Positions 1 through 12,877 of a stretch of DNA of 64,000 nucleotides are shown one piece after another. This DNA comes from Psoroptes ovis (Eukaryota > Arthropoda > Arachnida > Sarcoptiformes > Psoroptidae): assembly GCA_002943765.1 (NCBI GenBank), contig PQWQ01000003.1, forward strand, positions 2,727,501-2,791,500, given 5' to 3'. The notes under the pieces were generated by a model. That model had not been told where the DNA came from, did not search any database, and saw only the letters and a list, made by a program, of their open reading frames with translations. The position numbers were made by a program, and so were the translations under genes. The first letter of the stretch is position 1, and each line of letters begins with the position of its first letter.

Positions 1-648
1 AACCTTCATCCGAATCAAGCAGTTGCATTTAGAAAAAATCATTCGACGCTCATCGCATGGAAAGACAAACAATTGATAATAATGCTCACTAATTATTATG
101 GCTCTCAATTTCAGGCTACCCGCAATGTATTGGTAGATGGACATATCGAAACAATCAACAAGCCAGAAGCCGTGCTGGACTATACCACAAACATTGGTGA
201 AGTTGATCGCGTAGATCAATTAGCATCGACTTATTGTTTTCTTCGAAAATCATTAAAATGGTGGAGAAAATTATTTTTCTGGGGATTAGAAATGTGTGTA
301 ATAAATTCATACATATTGTATAGAGTCTCGAAACAAGCCATCAATGAAGTGCCAATGACACATCATAAATATGTTCAAAAACTTATTGATCAATTACGTG
401 GCGATTTTCGTGTATCACGAACACGTCCAAAATGTAAATCATTTACCGAAGATAGATTAAACAATAAATTACATATTATTGTAAAAGGTAAAAAACGAGA
501 TTGTGCTGTTTGTTCGGATCGAAAAATTCCTGGTGGTAGACGTCAAACAATGTATCATTGTAAAACATGTAATAACCAGCCAGCAATGCATATTGGTGAA
601 TGTTTCGAAATTTATCATACTGTACAAAATTATAAAATCAAAAAATAA
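1..648 (+). CDS. piggyBac-type transposase (PGBD-like), C-terminal part, 5' end outside the window
   Basis: The reading frame is open from base 1 with no stop before the TAA at 646-648, so the gene begins upstream of the window. About 215 residues are visible. The segment IGEVDRVDQLASTYCF followed by LKWWRKLFFWGLEMCVINSY is typical of the end of the DDE_Tnp_1_7 transposase domain in piggyBac elements. The last 50 residues hold a Cys/His cluster (CAVC, YHCKTC, HIGECFEIYH) that matches the C-terminal zinc-binding domain binding the element's ends. The family cuts and pastes DNA at TTAA sites. No piggyBac-like terminal repeat was recognised between the stop and the fringe stop codon at 945. The visible part carries no frameshift or stop, so it is either a young element or a host gene derived from one. 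The catalytic aspartates would lie upstream. Confidence 0.85.
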   Translation, partial: NLHPNQAVAFRKNHSTLIAWKDKQLIIMLTNYYGSQFQATRNVLVDGHIETINKPEAVLDYTTNIGEVDRVDQLASTYCFLRKSLKWWRKLFFWGLEMCVINSYILYRVSKQAINEVPMTHHKYVQKLIDQLRGDFRVSRTRPKCKSFTEDRLNNKLHIIVKGKKRDCAVCSDRKIPGGRRQTMYHCKTCNNQPAMHIGECFEIYHTVQNYKIKK

Positions 649-944
649 AATTCAATATTTTGTGTATTATTATTCATTTTCATTTTTTTGCATCAATAAA
701 AATTTTTTCATTATTCAAGCAATCAATTCAATTCATGTTCAATTATAAATATGAAAAATTCATTTATTTCAAATCATAAATAGATTTCATTGAAAAATAA
801 CAATTAAACAAAAAATAATTAAAAAAGATCACAGATCATCATTGAACAAGCAAAAAACTGAATTCAAAATCAAATAAAGCTTTAACAATTGTCAACAAAT
901 TGATGAGCAATAAACATTGAAATTCATTGTCGTTCAAAAAACAT

Positions 945-3900
945 TCATTGTTTCGTTCTCCTCTTTGACCATTTACAATGATTCGGAAACAGATGACAGT
1001 GTAATGAATAAAATCTATTATTTGATTAATGAAAACAAAAATTAATTACTCAATCAATAATTTTTGAAATAAATACAAACCTTGTAGAATCATTTGGAAT
1101 CGTTTCCAATTGATTTATTGACAATACATTACGATTTAAATGATTACCGGAATAACTGAATGAAATCTATTTTATTTTTTCAATGAAAAGATAAAAGTAA
1201 AAATGAAATGATTATTATCATAAAACATAATGATGAATATTGGGCATGAATAATAAAAATTCAAAATCATTGTACTGTGACCATAATGTGTAATCATAAT
1301 GATTATATGATCAACATCCACATAATGAACAACCAACAACATCAACATCAGCACCGACAACAATAACAATAACAACGCCTACCCATCATCATATGGATAT
1401 CATAATCGTTAAACACACAAGCAGACACAGACACACACTCATATATTATTTAAGAAAATGAATAAATAAAAGGAAATCTATTGTGTTTTGTGATATAATT
1501 CTAATGATAATGATTATAATTATCATTAGAATAGAATATTATTGATCATAATCATTTTCACTATTTTTTTTCTACTACTATTTTTATGAATGAAATCTCT
1601 TTTTTGAATTTATAAGACATCAAATAATAATAATAATAAATAAATCTTTACCTGATCTTCAAATGAATCAATGTCCAACATTGCCATCGGTTCTAAATGT
1701 GAATGAAATTTATCAATTTTTGTCAATTTTTTGCCCAACATATATTCAATAATATAACCAATGGTAACATCATCTGGCAGACGGATGCGATCGCCGACGG
1801 AAATCAATTGTCCATTGCTAAATGATTTTTGGTGAAAAAAACAAAACAAACCAAAACAAGGAAATTGATAATTATTAATTCGTGTGTAAAAAAATAATTT
1901 ATTATTAAAATTCAAATGTTTTTTGTATTTTAAATAGGAAAAATTATATAAATAGCAACAGCAAGCAAGCACAACAAACAGTGAACAACAAAGCTGTCAT
2001 CGATTATTGAAACGATTTCAATGAAAAAAAAAAGATTAAGATCTTTGTTGTTGTTGTTGTTGTTGCTGCTGTCTATGTCCGTTGATTTGTTTTTATATTT
2101 GATGTGTATTTCTATTAATTCTCATTCAGTCTTTAATCGACAAGTATCAAGCATTACAACTGGATTTTCTTGTTGAACTTTAAATCAATGAATGAATATT
2201 TGATTTCAAATGAAATGTACTGAATGAAATGCATACGAAGATAAATGCTAAATTCTTCGGAAAGCTTAAATGATTTAATTTTTCTTCAATAAATGAAAAT
2301 AGTGATAATCATACAAAAATATAAGCATACCTTGCTACTGAAATCATTTTCAATGCCAATGCTCGCGATATACAAAAACCAGCTCCACCAGTTGCAAATG
2401 AAAAATGAATTTTTTTCTATTTTTTTTTTAATTAATTAAATTTGAATAAATTAGATTTAAATTTAAATTAAAATTTAATTGAAAATTGGAGATATTTTTG
2501 GAAAATATTCTCGGTAGAAATAAATTAAAGATTTTAATTAATACGAATTTCACTTACCTTTGATTCATTATCATCGATTTCCAGCGGATCTTTGATACTT
2601 GTTTTACCCAGATACCAATCATCGATTGGATCAAATTTTTGTAATAATCGTAATAATTTCGGTATATTTACATAATTATCATCATCAAAATGGCACCACC
2701 ATTTTTGATCATTTTTATGTCGTATATAATAATCAAATTCGACGCTCATTTTACAACATAATGCTTTCCTATTCACATATTTTATTGATCGAATGGAAAA
2801 GAAAATAAATAAATTCAAATAATTTATATGAAATTCATTTGGCATAAATAAAATGATTGTACATGTCAAAGATAAAAAAGAAGGCAGAAAAAGCAGGTAA
2901 GCAAACTCATAAAAAGAATGAAATCTGGATCATAGGACATGACCTTTGACGAGGGTCATGATGAACAAGAACAACAAAAATAACAAGCGGAATAGCACAC
3001 GTGCAATTTCGGTGTGTGCAACAAGCACAACAACAGCAAACAAACGACCATGTCTCGGTAACAAAAATCGTGAACGTGCCATGTCGAATATTTTCTTTTT
3101 TCTTTGCAAAAGAAAATGAATTAAGGAAAAGGTTCGAGTACTCATACATATAAAAGTACGGACAATCCAATTATCATCTGGAGGATGATGATCATTATCA
3201 CCATTGAATAAAGGAGAAAAAATTCATTCTCAAAAGAAGCAAGAAAGGAACGTGGTCGCAATTATTTATGCATTCGTAATACTTGTGTGTGTGCTGATCA
3301 TTAAAAAATTTGATGATTATCATCAAAAAAATAGAAAATAAATGAAATTTTATGCACGAATTTAATGATTAAATGTGGCAGAAAATCTAAGAAAAATAAA
3401 ATTATTTTTGTTTACTTTAAAGCTAAAATGTAATTTTCAATCTAAATTATTTCTTCTACCTGAAAAAGGTATTTCTTCAAAGGTATTCATTACACCCGAG
3501 ATATGATTATGAAAAGGAAAAATTTCAAGAAATGAAAAATTCATATAAAAAAACACCTGGCCTGTCATCGTAGTTGGTCATTCCAAAGAAATGATTGCTG
3601 GGGTTTGAAATGATTGTTGCTGGTTTGAAAAGTGAAAACATGCAAACAGAGAATAATGGTAAAAGAGTGGTGAGGAATATCGAAGAATAATTGTGGAGAT
3701 TTTGAATTATGATTTTTTCTATTGAAATTTCTGGAAAAATACTTTGGTTTTCGTTTATTGAACGAACTGATCTTACCTGTTATGTGAAACTGAACAATTA
3801 GTATTTACAATATGATCACCAAGTTTTTGTTGATAGTAGCCATCATTGATATCGGTGAAAAAATATGTCTAAATTGAATGAGAATAAGGGGTAAACAAAG

Positions 3901-6900
3901 AGGTTTAATTTGAGTTTAATTTCAAAATGATTTTTAAATTGGAAATTTCAAAGTAAAAACCACAAGAACCATGTGTTCAAAGAAGATTCATTGAAAATTT
4001 ATTGAATTTTAAATTTGAACACATTAAAGTTCTTGTGGTTATTGAATTGAATTGAAATTTGCGTGATTTGAGCATCTTGAACACAGCAACAATCTTTGCA
4101 TCAATTTCATCAAAAATAAATAAATAATCTTGAAATTTATGATATTCATAATTTTTATTGAATATATTGAAAGATGTTCAAAGATTTTTTCTTTAATTTT
4201 ACCTCCAAATACTAAAATTCAAGGTAATAACAATAAAATTGTTTGAGCTTTTTGAAGGAAATATAAATGAAAAAATAAATAAGAATCAATTTTAAAAAAA
4301 ATTTTGTTCAAATTTTATTTTTAAATTTTGGCATTCTGCTTCAATTTTCGAAAAAAATTCAAATTGAATTTTAACAACTTTTTTATTATTATTATCATCA
4401 TCAATTACACAGGTACTATTCAAAGGTACACGAAGAGTACAATTCAAAGTAAAATTTGAAAATTAAAAACTTAAAATCAAACATTTTCAAAAGTTATGAT
4501 ACCTTTCAATGAAATAATAATGAATGAAGAAAAATTCAAAAATAATTTCAAGTTTTCATAGGTAAATAAATTGAAAATTTGCTGGTCGTCGTCTATTCAT
4601 ACCTTCAAGAGCATTTGACTTGAAAAAGTAAATGAAAATACATGGGTCATTATCATCGAAATTGATCATTGAAAATCTCGAAGCCCCAATAAATTTAACC
4701 AAAAGGTCTTAGCCTTATATTTTTACGGTAGCTTTTTTGTTGCTGCTGCTCATTGTCGCTTGTTGAGGTTGTACCATTGAATTTTTGGATAATATAAACG
4801 GTGTACAACAACAACAACGACAAACATTTAATTTCTTGATTTTTATTTTAAGAAATGATTTTCAATGATCATCAACGACGACGATCGAACGATGAAGACG
4901 ACTATTCGACTAGACATGATTACCTTTCGATTGAATTGCATGTAAAAAGCTCCGATCTTAAAATATCGAGCCATAACGAAGATTTTACGAGTAGAAATAA
5001 GCCAAAAACATATGAAAATATTGCTGATTTTTTGAAAATATTTGATATTGATATTATCATTATTGATCGGTATTATCATCGTTAAATGGTATTAGCATTT
5101 ATATATGAATACCGATCGTCATTTATATGAATTTATCATTTTACCATTCTTACATTGGTAATAAATTCGACTTAGTTCAATAATTTGTTTTCGCTGATTG
5201 TGAAAGAATTTGCATTGGAAACTGATGATGATGACGATCATCATCAATAATTTTTATAATTTTTGGCCATCGTTTTCTACAAATATCGTTCGTTTGAATA
5301 TATCAAGAATATCTGAACATTGATGATTATTGTGTGAATACATTTCTCTGTGAAGACCGGAGGCAATTTTTACTATAAAACCAAGAACAAAACAAAAATT
5401 ATACCTTAGAAAACGTAGGTATAATAATCTTACAACAACCTAGATATGAATATCAAATGTATGTAGATCATCATCAATAATAATTTTTCATTTTTTACAT
5501 ATTCCATCGATTTAGGTGGTAGCCAGTAAAGCTAGTGAGTAAGTAATAAATAATCATATGTTCAACAGGTAGGATAGAAAAATGAAACAATTGATTGTGT
5601 TTGACTGATGATTCAAATGTTCAGAAGCAGTGAATATCGGTGGCAGTGAATATCAGTGGCAAGGAACAGAGAATATCAGTGACCAGAAGTTGCACCGACA
5701 AGTCATAATCATTAAAATGGTCAAAAACAATGGAAAATTTGTCCATTTTTTACAATTAACAAGCGTTATGGTTCAATCAATCAAATCGATTCAATCGAAA
5801 GTAAACGAAATGATTGGTTATCATTGACTTGATTCATTTCAAAGTAAAACAATGAAATTCTTTGTATTTTCAAGGTGTACAAACGTCTAATATCAATTAT
5901 TCTCATTCAAAATTGGAAATTTTAATAATTCAAAATTTATTCACAAACACACACACATATTTAGGTGGTAAAAAATGCCCTGCAAACAATCAACAGGCGG
6001 CCATTGGAATCATTTTCAGTATACGCAAACCAAAGCAAAACACAAAAATCAAATCATTGCTACGCAAGGTCATACCCTGTAACAATCGAAAATTGATAAA
6101 ATGATTGAATATGACAGATTATATAAGGTAATAATTAATCTGACAAACTATGGTTTATAAATGAAATGATATAAATAAAGGTGAAAAATGAATTAGTTTT
6201 TTTATTTATTCTTTGATTATTTTCATTTCTGGTAAATTCAACAAATGAATTAGCAGAAAAATAAACAAATTATTCACATTGAACAATGATGATTATGGCA
6301 ATGATGATTGTGGTGATTTTAGGACTAAAAAAAATACGAACTTTGACCAATCAATCAACATTGAATGGTGGTAAAAAATTTTGGATGGCGAAAAAAAGTA
6401 ATCATCATCATCAAATAGAAATCATTGTTCAAACACAACATACACAAATTATCAAATAAAAACAAACAAATCAAATCAACTGGCAAACCACAAATTCGAG
6501 AACAACAAACAACAAATTGAGCATTGATTTGTGCTGAGAACATCTTTGACTTTTGTTTAGTTATTCATTTATATTTATTATCGAGTTTGATATTTGCTCG
6601 AAATTAAACATAATCATCATCAATAATAATTGCAATGATAAGAAATAATAAATTTTTTTTAATATACTCGAAATAATATTTGAATTCAGCCAACATGGAA
6701 TGAAATGAAATGATCGAACAATGATTTCAATGTTTGTAGTATGGCCAAACGATGAAGAAGAATCAATACAAAATCAATAACTTTGATTGTGTCTATGTGT
6801 TTGCACATCAAATGTGTAAATACAAAGATAATCAAAAACGAAATAATCTTTGATGATAATGAAAATAGTGAGCACCAACAGAATTATCATCATCATCACC

Positions 6901-9900
6901 ACCACAACCATCACACCAGCAGCAGAAGCAACAGTTGGTAAATAAGGACGAATTTTGAAATGAATAAAATTGATTGATTTGAAATCTTGAAGAAAAATAT
7001 GATTTTTTTCCATCAAAATTGCCTTGATCGACCCATCGATTGTACTAGTATACCATTTGAAATAATGATGATGATCATCATCATTAAATATTATTAATAT
7101 CTCAAGAAATGATCGTTCCATTTGATTGAATTCTTGTTGATCGAATGAGCCAATGAACGAATGAATGAATATCGACGATGTTGTATATTTTGTAAAATGA
7201 ATACAATCAAGCAAACAAACAAATCAATCAATCAACATTTTGTTGGTCAATTTTCTCGTTTCTTTGTCTGTCAATTCTGACATTCAACTAAGACAGAAAT
7301 AAATTACTATCATTATGTCATTGGTGGTCAATACCTCGGTCGATTGACACGATGATTTACTCGATCAATTCTTTCCTATTTTTCTATTTTAATTCGACAT
7401 CGAATCATTGCCATTGCATTAGCTTTTTTTTGCCATAAGCACCTTTTACCAAGGTTTGAGAAAACAAACAGGTGAAGGGTGAGAAAATGATAATCAAACG
7501 ATGACACGTATTTGTTTAACAAGAAGAAAAAAATACGGCCAAAACTGGGTCGTGTGACGATTCTCACATCAAAAAAATGTGTCATTAAGACATAAAGAGT
7601 TAATAATGATAATAATAAAGAAAGTAAACAAAGTAACATTAATATCAATGATGACAATGAGAGGCAAATTGTTACATTGTCAACAAAATAAACAAGAAAA
7701 TATTTGATCTGTTTGTTTGTTGATATTGATATTTACTCATTAATTGATCGATGATCAACGATATCACAGATGATAATGGCTATTGAATCAATGATCAAAT
7801 GGATGATCAAAGGAAAACAAAAAATTTGTGTGAATGAAACTTTCTTAAGGTGGCAATCTCTTACCTATTACGAGCTTTGCTAAAAAAATTGTCCTATGAG
7901 AATTGTCAATAAGTTCTGAGAATAAGAAAAAGATCTCAATGAAAACATTTTGGTTAAAAGTAAAAGTGTCCGTAAACATCGATGAAGATGATTGAGAGAA
8001 AAAAAATTTTCTCACCACCGCAAACTTTACCACGGAATTCAAATGATGATAATCATCATCATCATCATCACCATGAGGATGATTTACATGCACATAAACA
8101 CAGATATAGAAACTACAATCAAATCAAGCGTAAATACAAGAATATGGTGATGTTGATGAATATCATCATTTATTGTTGTTGTCGTAGGAGGAGGCGAGAT
8201 TTCCAGCAGCTAAGAGGTTCAACTTCGATTGAATCAATCAATCAATGTGGTTATTGTATTGTGGTCTCATTCAAGAAATCATTTGTTGTATAATACATGC
8301 ATGTGTATGTGCTCGATCAACCATTGATTGATTGATCGATTATTTGTGGTTTTGTCAATTTTTTGATGATTTGATTGATTTCATGACAATATTTTCTTAT
8401 GGGGAAAATATTATTCAATTGTTTCACATTTCATATGTTTGTTATTTTGCTATAATTACACAATATGTAAATATTAAATATACAAAAATCATGGAAAAGT
8501 GTTTTCCATGATTTTATTTCATTATTTTCACACAAAAACCGTGTGAAATTTTTTCGTTTCTTCTCTCTCCAAAATTCTTTGGGGAAAAACAATTGAATAA
8601 ATAAGAAATCGTGTCTGTTCACCACCATTATCCAACAAAATCAATCAATCAATTCATTGATGACGATTAAGATTTCCCTATTGTATTTTCAATTCGATTC
8701 ATTAAATCATTCAATCAATGATTTGCAATTGAATTCCTTTACAATCGCTTCGATTAATGATAATTCAAAATTAATTTAGTTTTCGACCGAAATATCAAAC
8801 AATCGTTAATCGATTTAAGCTTTTTTCTTTGTTTAAAAACCACGATTGAATAAATCAATTATCGAAACAATTAGTTTCTGTAAATATCCATGGATACAAA
8901 GGACAATCGATCGGATTGTAAACATTCAATCCAATTAAATGACAGAGGACTTAAACTATCTTTACAAGTTCCTTTTTACAATGGTTTCAGCAACAATAAT
9001 AATGACAATGGTGATGATGATGATGGGAAATAGTGATTATGGCTTTTATGTTTCCCAATTATTTTATTTCATTTTATTATTATTTTCAAAAGAATCTCAT
9101 AGGAATTTCGCTTAATTCTCTCAGTGATTCTTTGCATCTAAAAATAGTCAATTTTTTGGTTCCGCTGCTTCGTTCTTTAAGATTTTCAGCTGAGAATGTG
9201 AGAATCTTTGTCATAATCATTGCTACAAGAGAAGAATTGAGAAAAATTTCTGATGAGAACATTGACATTTGTGAATGAATGATGGCAATGAATTATGAAT
9301 TCTCATAATTTTTTTTTTTTTTTTTTTGTTTTCTTAAGAAACAATAATCATCACCAATGGTTACCAACTAATGATTATGAACAAATGGTTTCAAGTATTT
9401 CGAGAGTTTCATGGAAAAATTTGAATAATTTAATAAATTCAAAGGCTGAATTCAGGGGTAATCCAGGCCATAAAAATCTCGAATATTTGCACGTGCATTT
9501 TTCAAATGTTTAAATTTCGAAGAACAATCGACTAACCAGCATTAGGTCAGGGATCAAACACAAATATCTCAGGTGAAAGTGTGCGCATAGATTTGTACGG
9601 GACAATTTTTGAATAATACAAAATTTTTTGAAATGAATTATTTGGTTAAAGGAGGAAAAATGTTTGTCTCGACAACATCATTGAACAATTGAGAACAATG
9701 CAACCTTTTTACTTTGACCTTTGTTTGAAAATTCAAATTGAATAAAAGGTTGAATGAAACCTGGTCGAAAAAAATGGTAAAAAATTAGTTTATTCATATC
9801 AAATCAGTTCGTGTATTCAATCTATTTGAATTTGAACAATCAATCCATTTGATCAAAACCAAGACCAATGAAATCATTGAATGAAACCATTGAACTGAAA

Positions 9901-11681
9901 GATCAAAATCACGAAATAAAAAGAAAATAAATAAATGAAAATGTTTGACATTGCTGACATTCTCGTGTTGCATTCATTAGATTGTATTCATCATTCATTC
10001 CACATTCCATTGTGTATGGCATTTTTCATTGGTCTTAAACAATACAGAGGTTCACGAACCCCGTAAAAATGAAATCAAAATTTAGAAAAAAACTGTAAAA
10101 TATTTCAATTCGATTGCACGAAATGAATTTTATTTTTTATGTTTGAAGATGAATGAATGGTGGTGCACATCGAATAGCTGATGTATGGTATGTGTAACAA
10201 ACGTATAAAATGCGTGCAAAAAGCGGGACTTTTTTTTGTTCAAATCACGATTCAAATTTCTCTTTCAATTCTTTTCATTTGTTTGACCAAATTTTTGGTC
10301 AAAAATGTTCGGGTGAAAATTGACCCACCGACCAGCAGATAAGCAGCCAGCCAACACGCATACAAACACACACGAATTGACACTGCATGACCGTCGAACG
10401 ATAATCGAAATTGATTGTTTTGTGATTATTATTTTCTTAGACATTTTTTTTATTAATATCGTTTGTTTGTTGACGACATTTTCTATGGTTGAAAATGAAT
10501 TTTTATATTTTTCAATTTCATAAAATCACAATAAGAAGATTAGTCGTTTTGTGTGTATGTGTGTTTGCACACAGAAATAATCATCATTGAGGGTCATGGG
10601 TCATTTGTAAGTTTGCATTTCGATGGCATTTCTACTCTTCTGGTCATAAATTGGCAGCGTAAACTAAACTGGTCGATTTTTTTTTCGTTTTTCAGTGTCC
10701 AGCAGTCGATAATGAATTGATGGTGGTCAACCGACTCAGTACTGAATCAAACATGGCAAATATCAAAAACGAAACTTGTATAAATTGAATTTTAATCAAA
10801 CGTTTTAAATGAATGTATTCACAGCAATCGACCTTTTGACAATCTTTGAAAGCCAGTTTTTCAATCATTCTTTGAGGTCTTAGACTAAAACATAAATATT
10901 TATACATGAATCATGAATATTTATTCAACACATGTTGTTTCATGTTGGTTTTATGTTTGTTTGTATTTTTGTTTTTTATGGGCAAAAACATTTTAAAATT
11001 TGATTAAGACGGAACTGTTTTTGAATTTTTAATTTAACCAAAAAAAAAAAAGACTTAAACTAAGACTAAGATTGAGAAAATCAAATGATATCTTGTCATT
11101 TTTGACAAGATTAAATGATTGAAATGAAATTTTAGATTTGATAAATAAATAAATAAATAGACAAACACCATGAATGTTTGCAATCAATCAATGAATCAAC
11201 AAGTGGTTTTAAAAATAATCTTTGAAAATTCTAATTTGAAATTCACGGTGATAAATTGAAATTTTATTCGAAATTCAAGATGGATTGCTTTGATTTAATT
11301 TGAATTAAATTAAATCAAAATAAAATTTTCCATATAGATACATACCTGATTTTTGGCTAATTGATACCAAGTATCGAGAATAATATCTAATCTTGATTTA
11401 TGAAATATTCTTGTCGTTTTAACAGTAATGAATATATCATTAAGATTTAATTTTTGTTGATCACTAGTCGTTTTATTGTTGTCTACAATTTTTGATTGAT
11501 TTGATTGCAAATTGATCGATGATAACGTTGATGATGATGATGATGATGATACAGATTTTGATGATGATATTGGCATCGAAATGATCAACATCATCATACA
11601 GATCATAATTAAAAGGCACATTGAACAACACATGGCTATGTTTCTACATAACCAATGCATTGGTTGATTATCGTTGTACAT
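945..11681 (-). CDS. fng: Fringe, beta-1,3-N-acetylglucosaminyltransferase acting on Notch
   Basis: Seven coding exons on -: 11346-11681, 3777-3868, 2558-2768, 2331-2416, 1652-1817, 1081-1166 and 945-1014. They join in frame to 348 residues, close to known Fringe proteins. Exon 1 encodes a short cytoplasmic tail, one membrane segment (about residues 14-36) and a serine-rich stem, as expected for a type II Golgi enzyme. It ends in DIFITVKTTRIFHKSRLDII. Exon 2 gives TYFFTDINDGYYQQKLGDH, exon 3 KALCCKM and WWCHFDDDNYVNI. The metal-binding DDD is at about residues 171-173. Exon 4 has FATGGAGFCISRALALKM, exon 5 IRLPDDVTIGYIIEYMLG and DKFHSHLEPM, and the last exons ISFSYSG and LHCHLFP. Fringe adds GlcNAc to O-fucose on Notch EGF repeats and changes ligand choice. 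The gene converges on the piggyBac frame and is head to head with mau2. Confidence 0.95.
3958..4040. other. Long imperfect hairpin in fringe intron 1
   Basis: The left arm at 3958-3980 and right arm at 4015-4040 are reverse complements: 12 paired bases (AACCACAAGAAC), a 1-against-4 bulge, then 10 paired bases (ATGTGTTCAA). The loop is about 34 nt. The arm length is in the range of a microRNA precursor, but I recognise no known microRNA seed. It could also be a collapsed inverted repeat. Confidence 0.5.
8485..8582. other. Cluster of three adjacent hairpins in fringe intron 1
   Basis: Three perfect stems follow one another: 8485-8498 with 8502-8515 (14 bp, 3-nt loop GTG), 8526-8533 with 8541-8548 (8 bp, 7-nt loop), and 8569-8573 with 8578-8582 (5 bp, 4-nt loop). 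The first is by far the strongest and could form a cruciform or a stable RNA stem. No function can be read from the sequence. Confidence 0.55.
9309..9327. repeat. Poly-T run of 19
   Basis: An uninterrupted run of T inside fringe intron 1. No retroposed gene or other element was seen beside it. Confidence 0.9.
11289..11319 (-). other. Stem-loop just inside fringe intron 1
   Basis: 13 perfect base pairs (TTTGATTTAATTT against its reverse complement) with a 5-nt loop. It lies 26 bases downstream of the fringe exon 1 splice donor at 11345 in the direction of transcription. Such a stem could affect donor use, which is inference. Confidence 0.5.
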
Positions 11682-12877
11682 TTTTTAAATATTAATTTTA
11701 CTAAAATTATCTCATTTTAATGTCAATTCATTTTATTTAAATTACAAAAAAATTCAAATTCAAAATTTAAATCAAAAACTAATTCATTTCGGGCATACAA
11801 CTTGAATCAAATGACTATCACAAACTGAATGCTGAATGAAATTTTTCTTCGTGTTTGTCCATCGTCACCAGCCTGAACAACAACAACATGAATGATCAAC
11901 AAGTATTGCAGTTTCATTTCATTCCTTCATCTTTTTCTGCTTTCTGATCTTCTTTTCACTCACAAACAACATGTTCAACCTATTTTCCATTATCACAAAT
12001 AGCGAATTCATTCAATTGTTGACACCCATATTAGAAATATGAATAAAAAACAACACGAAACATGCAGAAAAAAGCACATAAAAAATAAATGAATACACGG
12101 AATGTCTTTTGCTATTTCTTCAAATCTATGATTGTATGTGTTGCTCCTTCGCATTTTTTTTCAAAAGCTACTTATATCATTGATTCATCATTATTTTATC
12201 CATAAGAAATAAAATTAACGGCAGCTGTTTGCCGAACGATTACTGGAGTTGAATGTTTTCTTTACTTTTTTTAATGGAAAAATCATTTCAATTTAATACG
12301 ATTCAAATGAAATTCAATTTTAAAGATAATTCAAAATCTTTATTTGCCAATTTTATGATGATTTCTAGTTCTTTTCGTTTGATAAAATTGATGAATTGAT
12401 AATTGTTTGATTCATTTGATTAGTTTTCGATTGTGTACTGAAATGTTTAATTGAGAAATCCAATGATGTCAATTAGTTTTTCTCATAGATTAATCAAATG
12501 TTGATAAATTGAACTTAATTCATTCTCTTTTTGGCTGATTTGACTGATTAATTGCTTTCAAATTGATTTATTTTTAGGTTTCGAGCGGTATGATGCTGCA
12601 ATTTGATGTATCATCACGATGATCATTGTTTAAAATCAGCACTATTTTGGTAGACTATAATCCAAAAGTTTGAAATTGAATTCTAACAATTGAATCGCGC
12701 CAATTTAAAAAAATTGAAAAATTCAAAATTTTTTTCGAGTCGTCCTTTATGAATAGGATCGTTCCATTGTTTTTTTTTTGCGAAAAAAAAATTGTAAACA
12801 AAAATTTTGACAATTTCAATTCATTTTCGATTTTTGAATTCATTTTGATGATCTAAATAAGCAAATTAGTAATAATC
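11682..12877. promoter_or_regulatory. Divergent intergenic region between fringe and mau2
   Basis: These 1.2 kb separate the fringe start codon (on -, 11681) from the mau2 start codon (on +, 12878). Both promoters and 5' untranslated regions should lie here. No clear TATA box or initiator could be assigned. An open frame on - at 12655-12843 has no family resemblance and is not called. Confidence 0.5.

Larger units (their letters stand above)
3869..11345 (-). other. fringe intron 1 (7.5 kb, no other gene seen)
   Basis: This is the only long intron of fringe; the others are about 65-1010 bases. Small open frames occur on both strands, for example around 4855-5085 and 6774-7214. They are rich in Asp, His, Ile and Phe from GAT/ATC/TTT repeats, look like no known protein and overlap one another on opposite strands, so I do not call them genes. 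It holds several strong hairpins listed separately. Developmental genes often keep enhancers in a first intron, but nothing here identifies one. Confidence 0.7.

Noticed and set aside
4843..5085. Overlapping open frames on both strands in fringe intron 1
   Set aside because: Each is under 80 codons and without family resemblance, and they lie within a well-supported intron. GAT/ATC repeats readily give such frames.
6774..7214. 146-codon open frame on -
   Set aside because: Its composition is translated repeat sequence (Met/Ile/Val/His runs). It has no recognisable domain and lies inside fringe intron 1.
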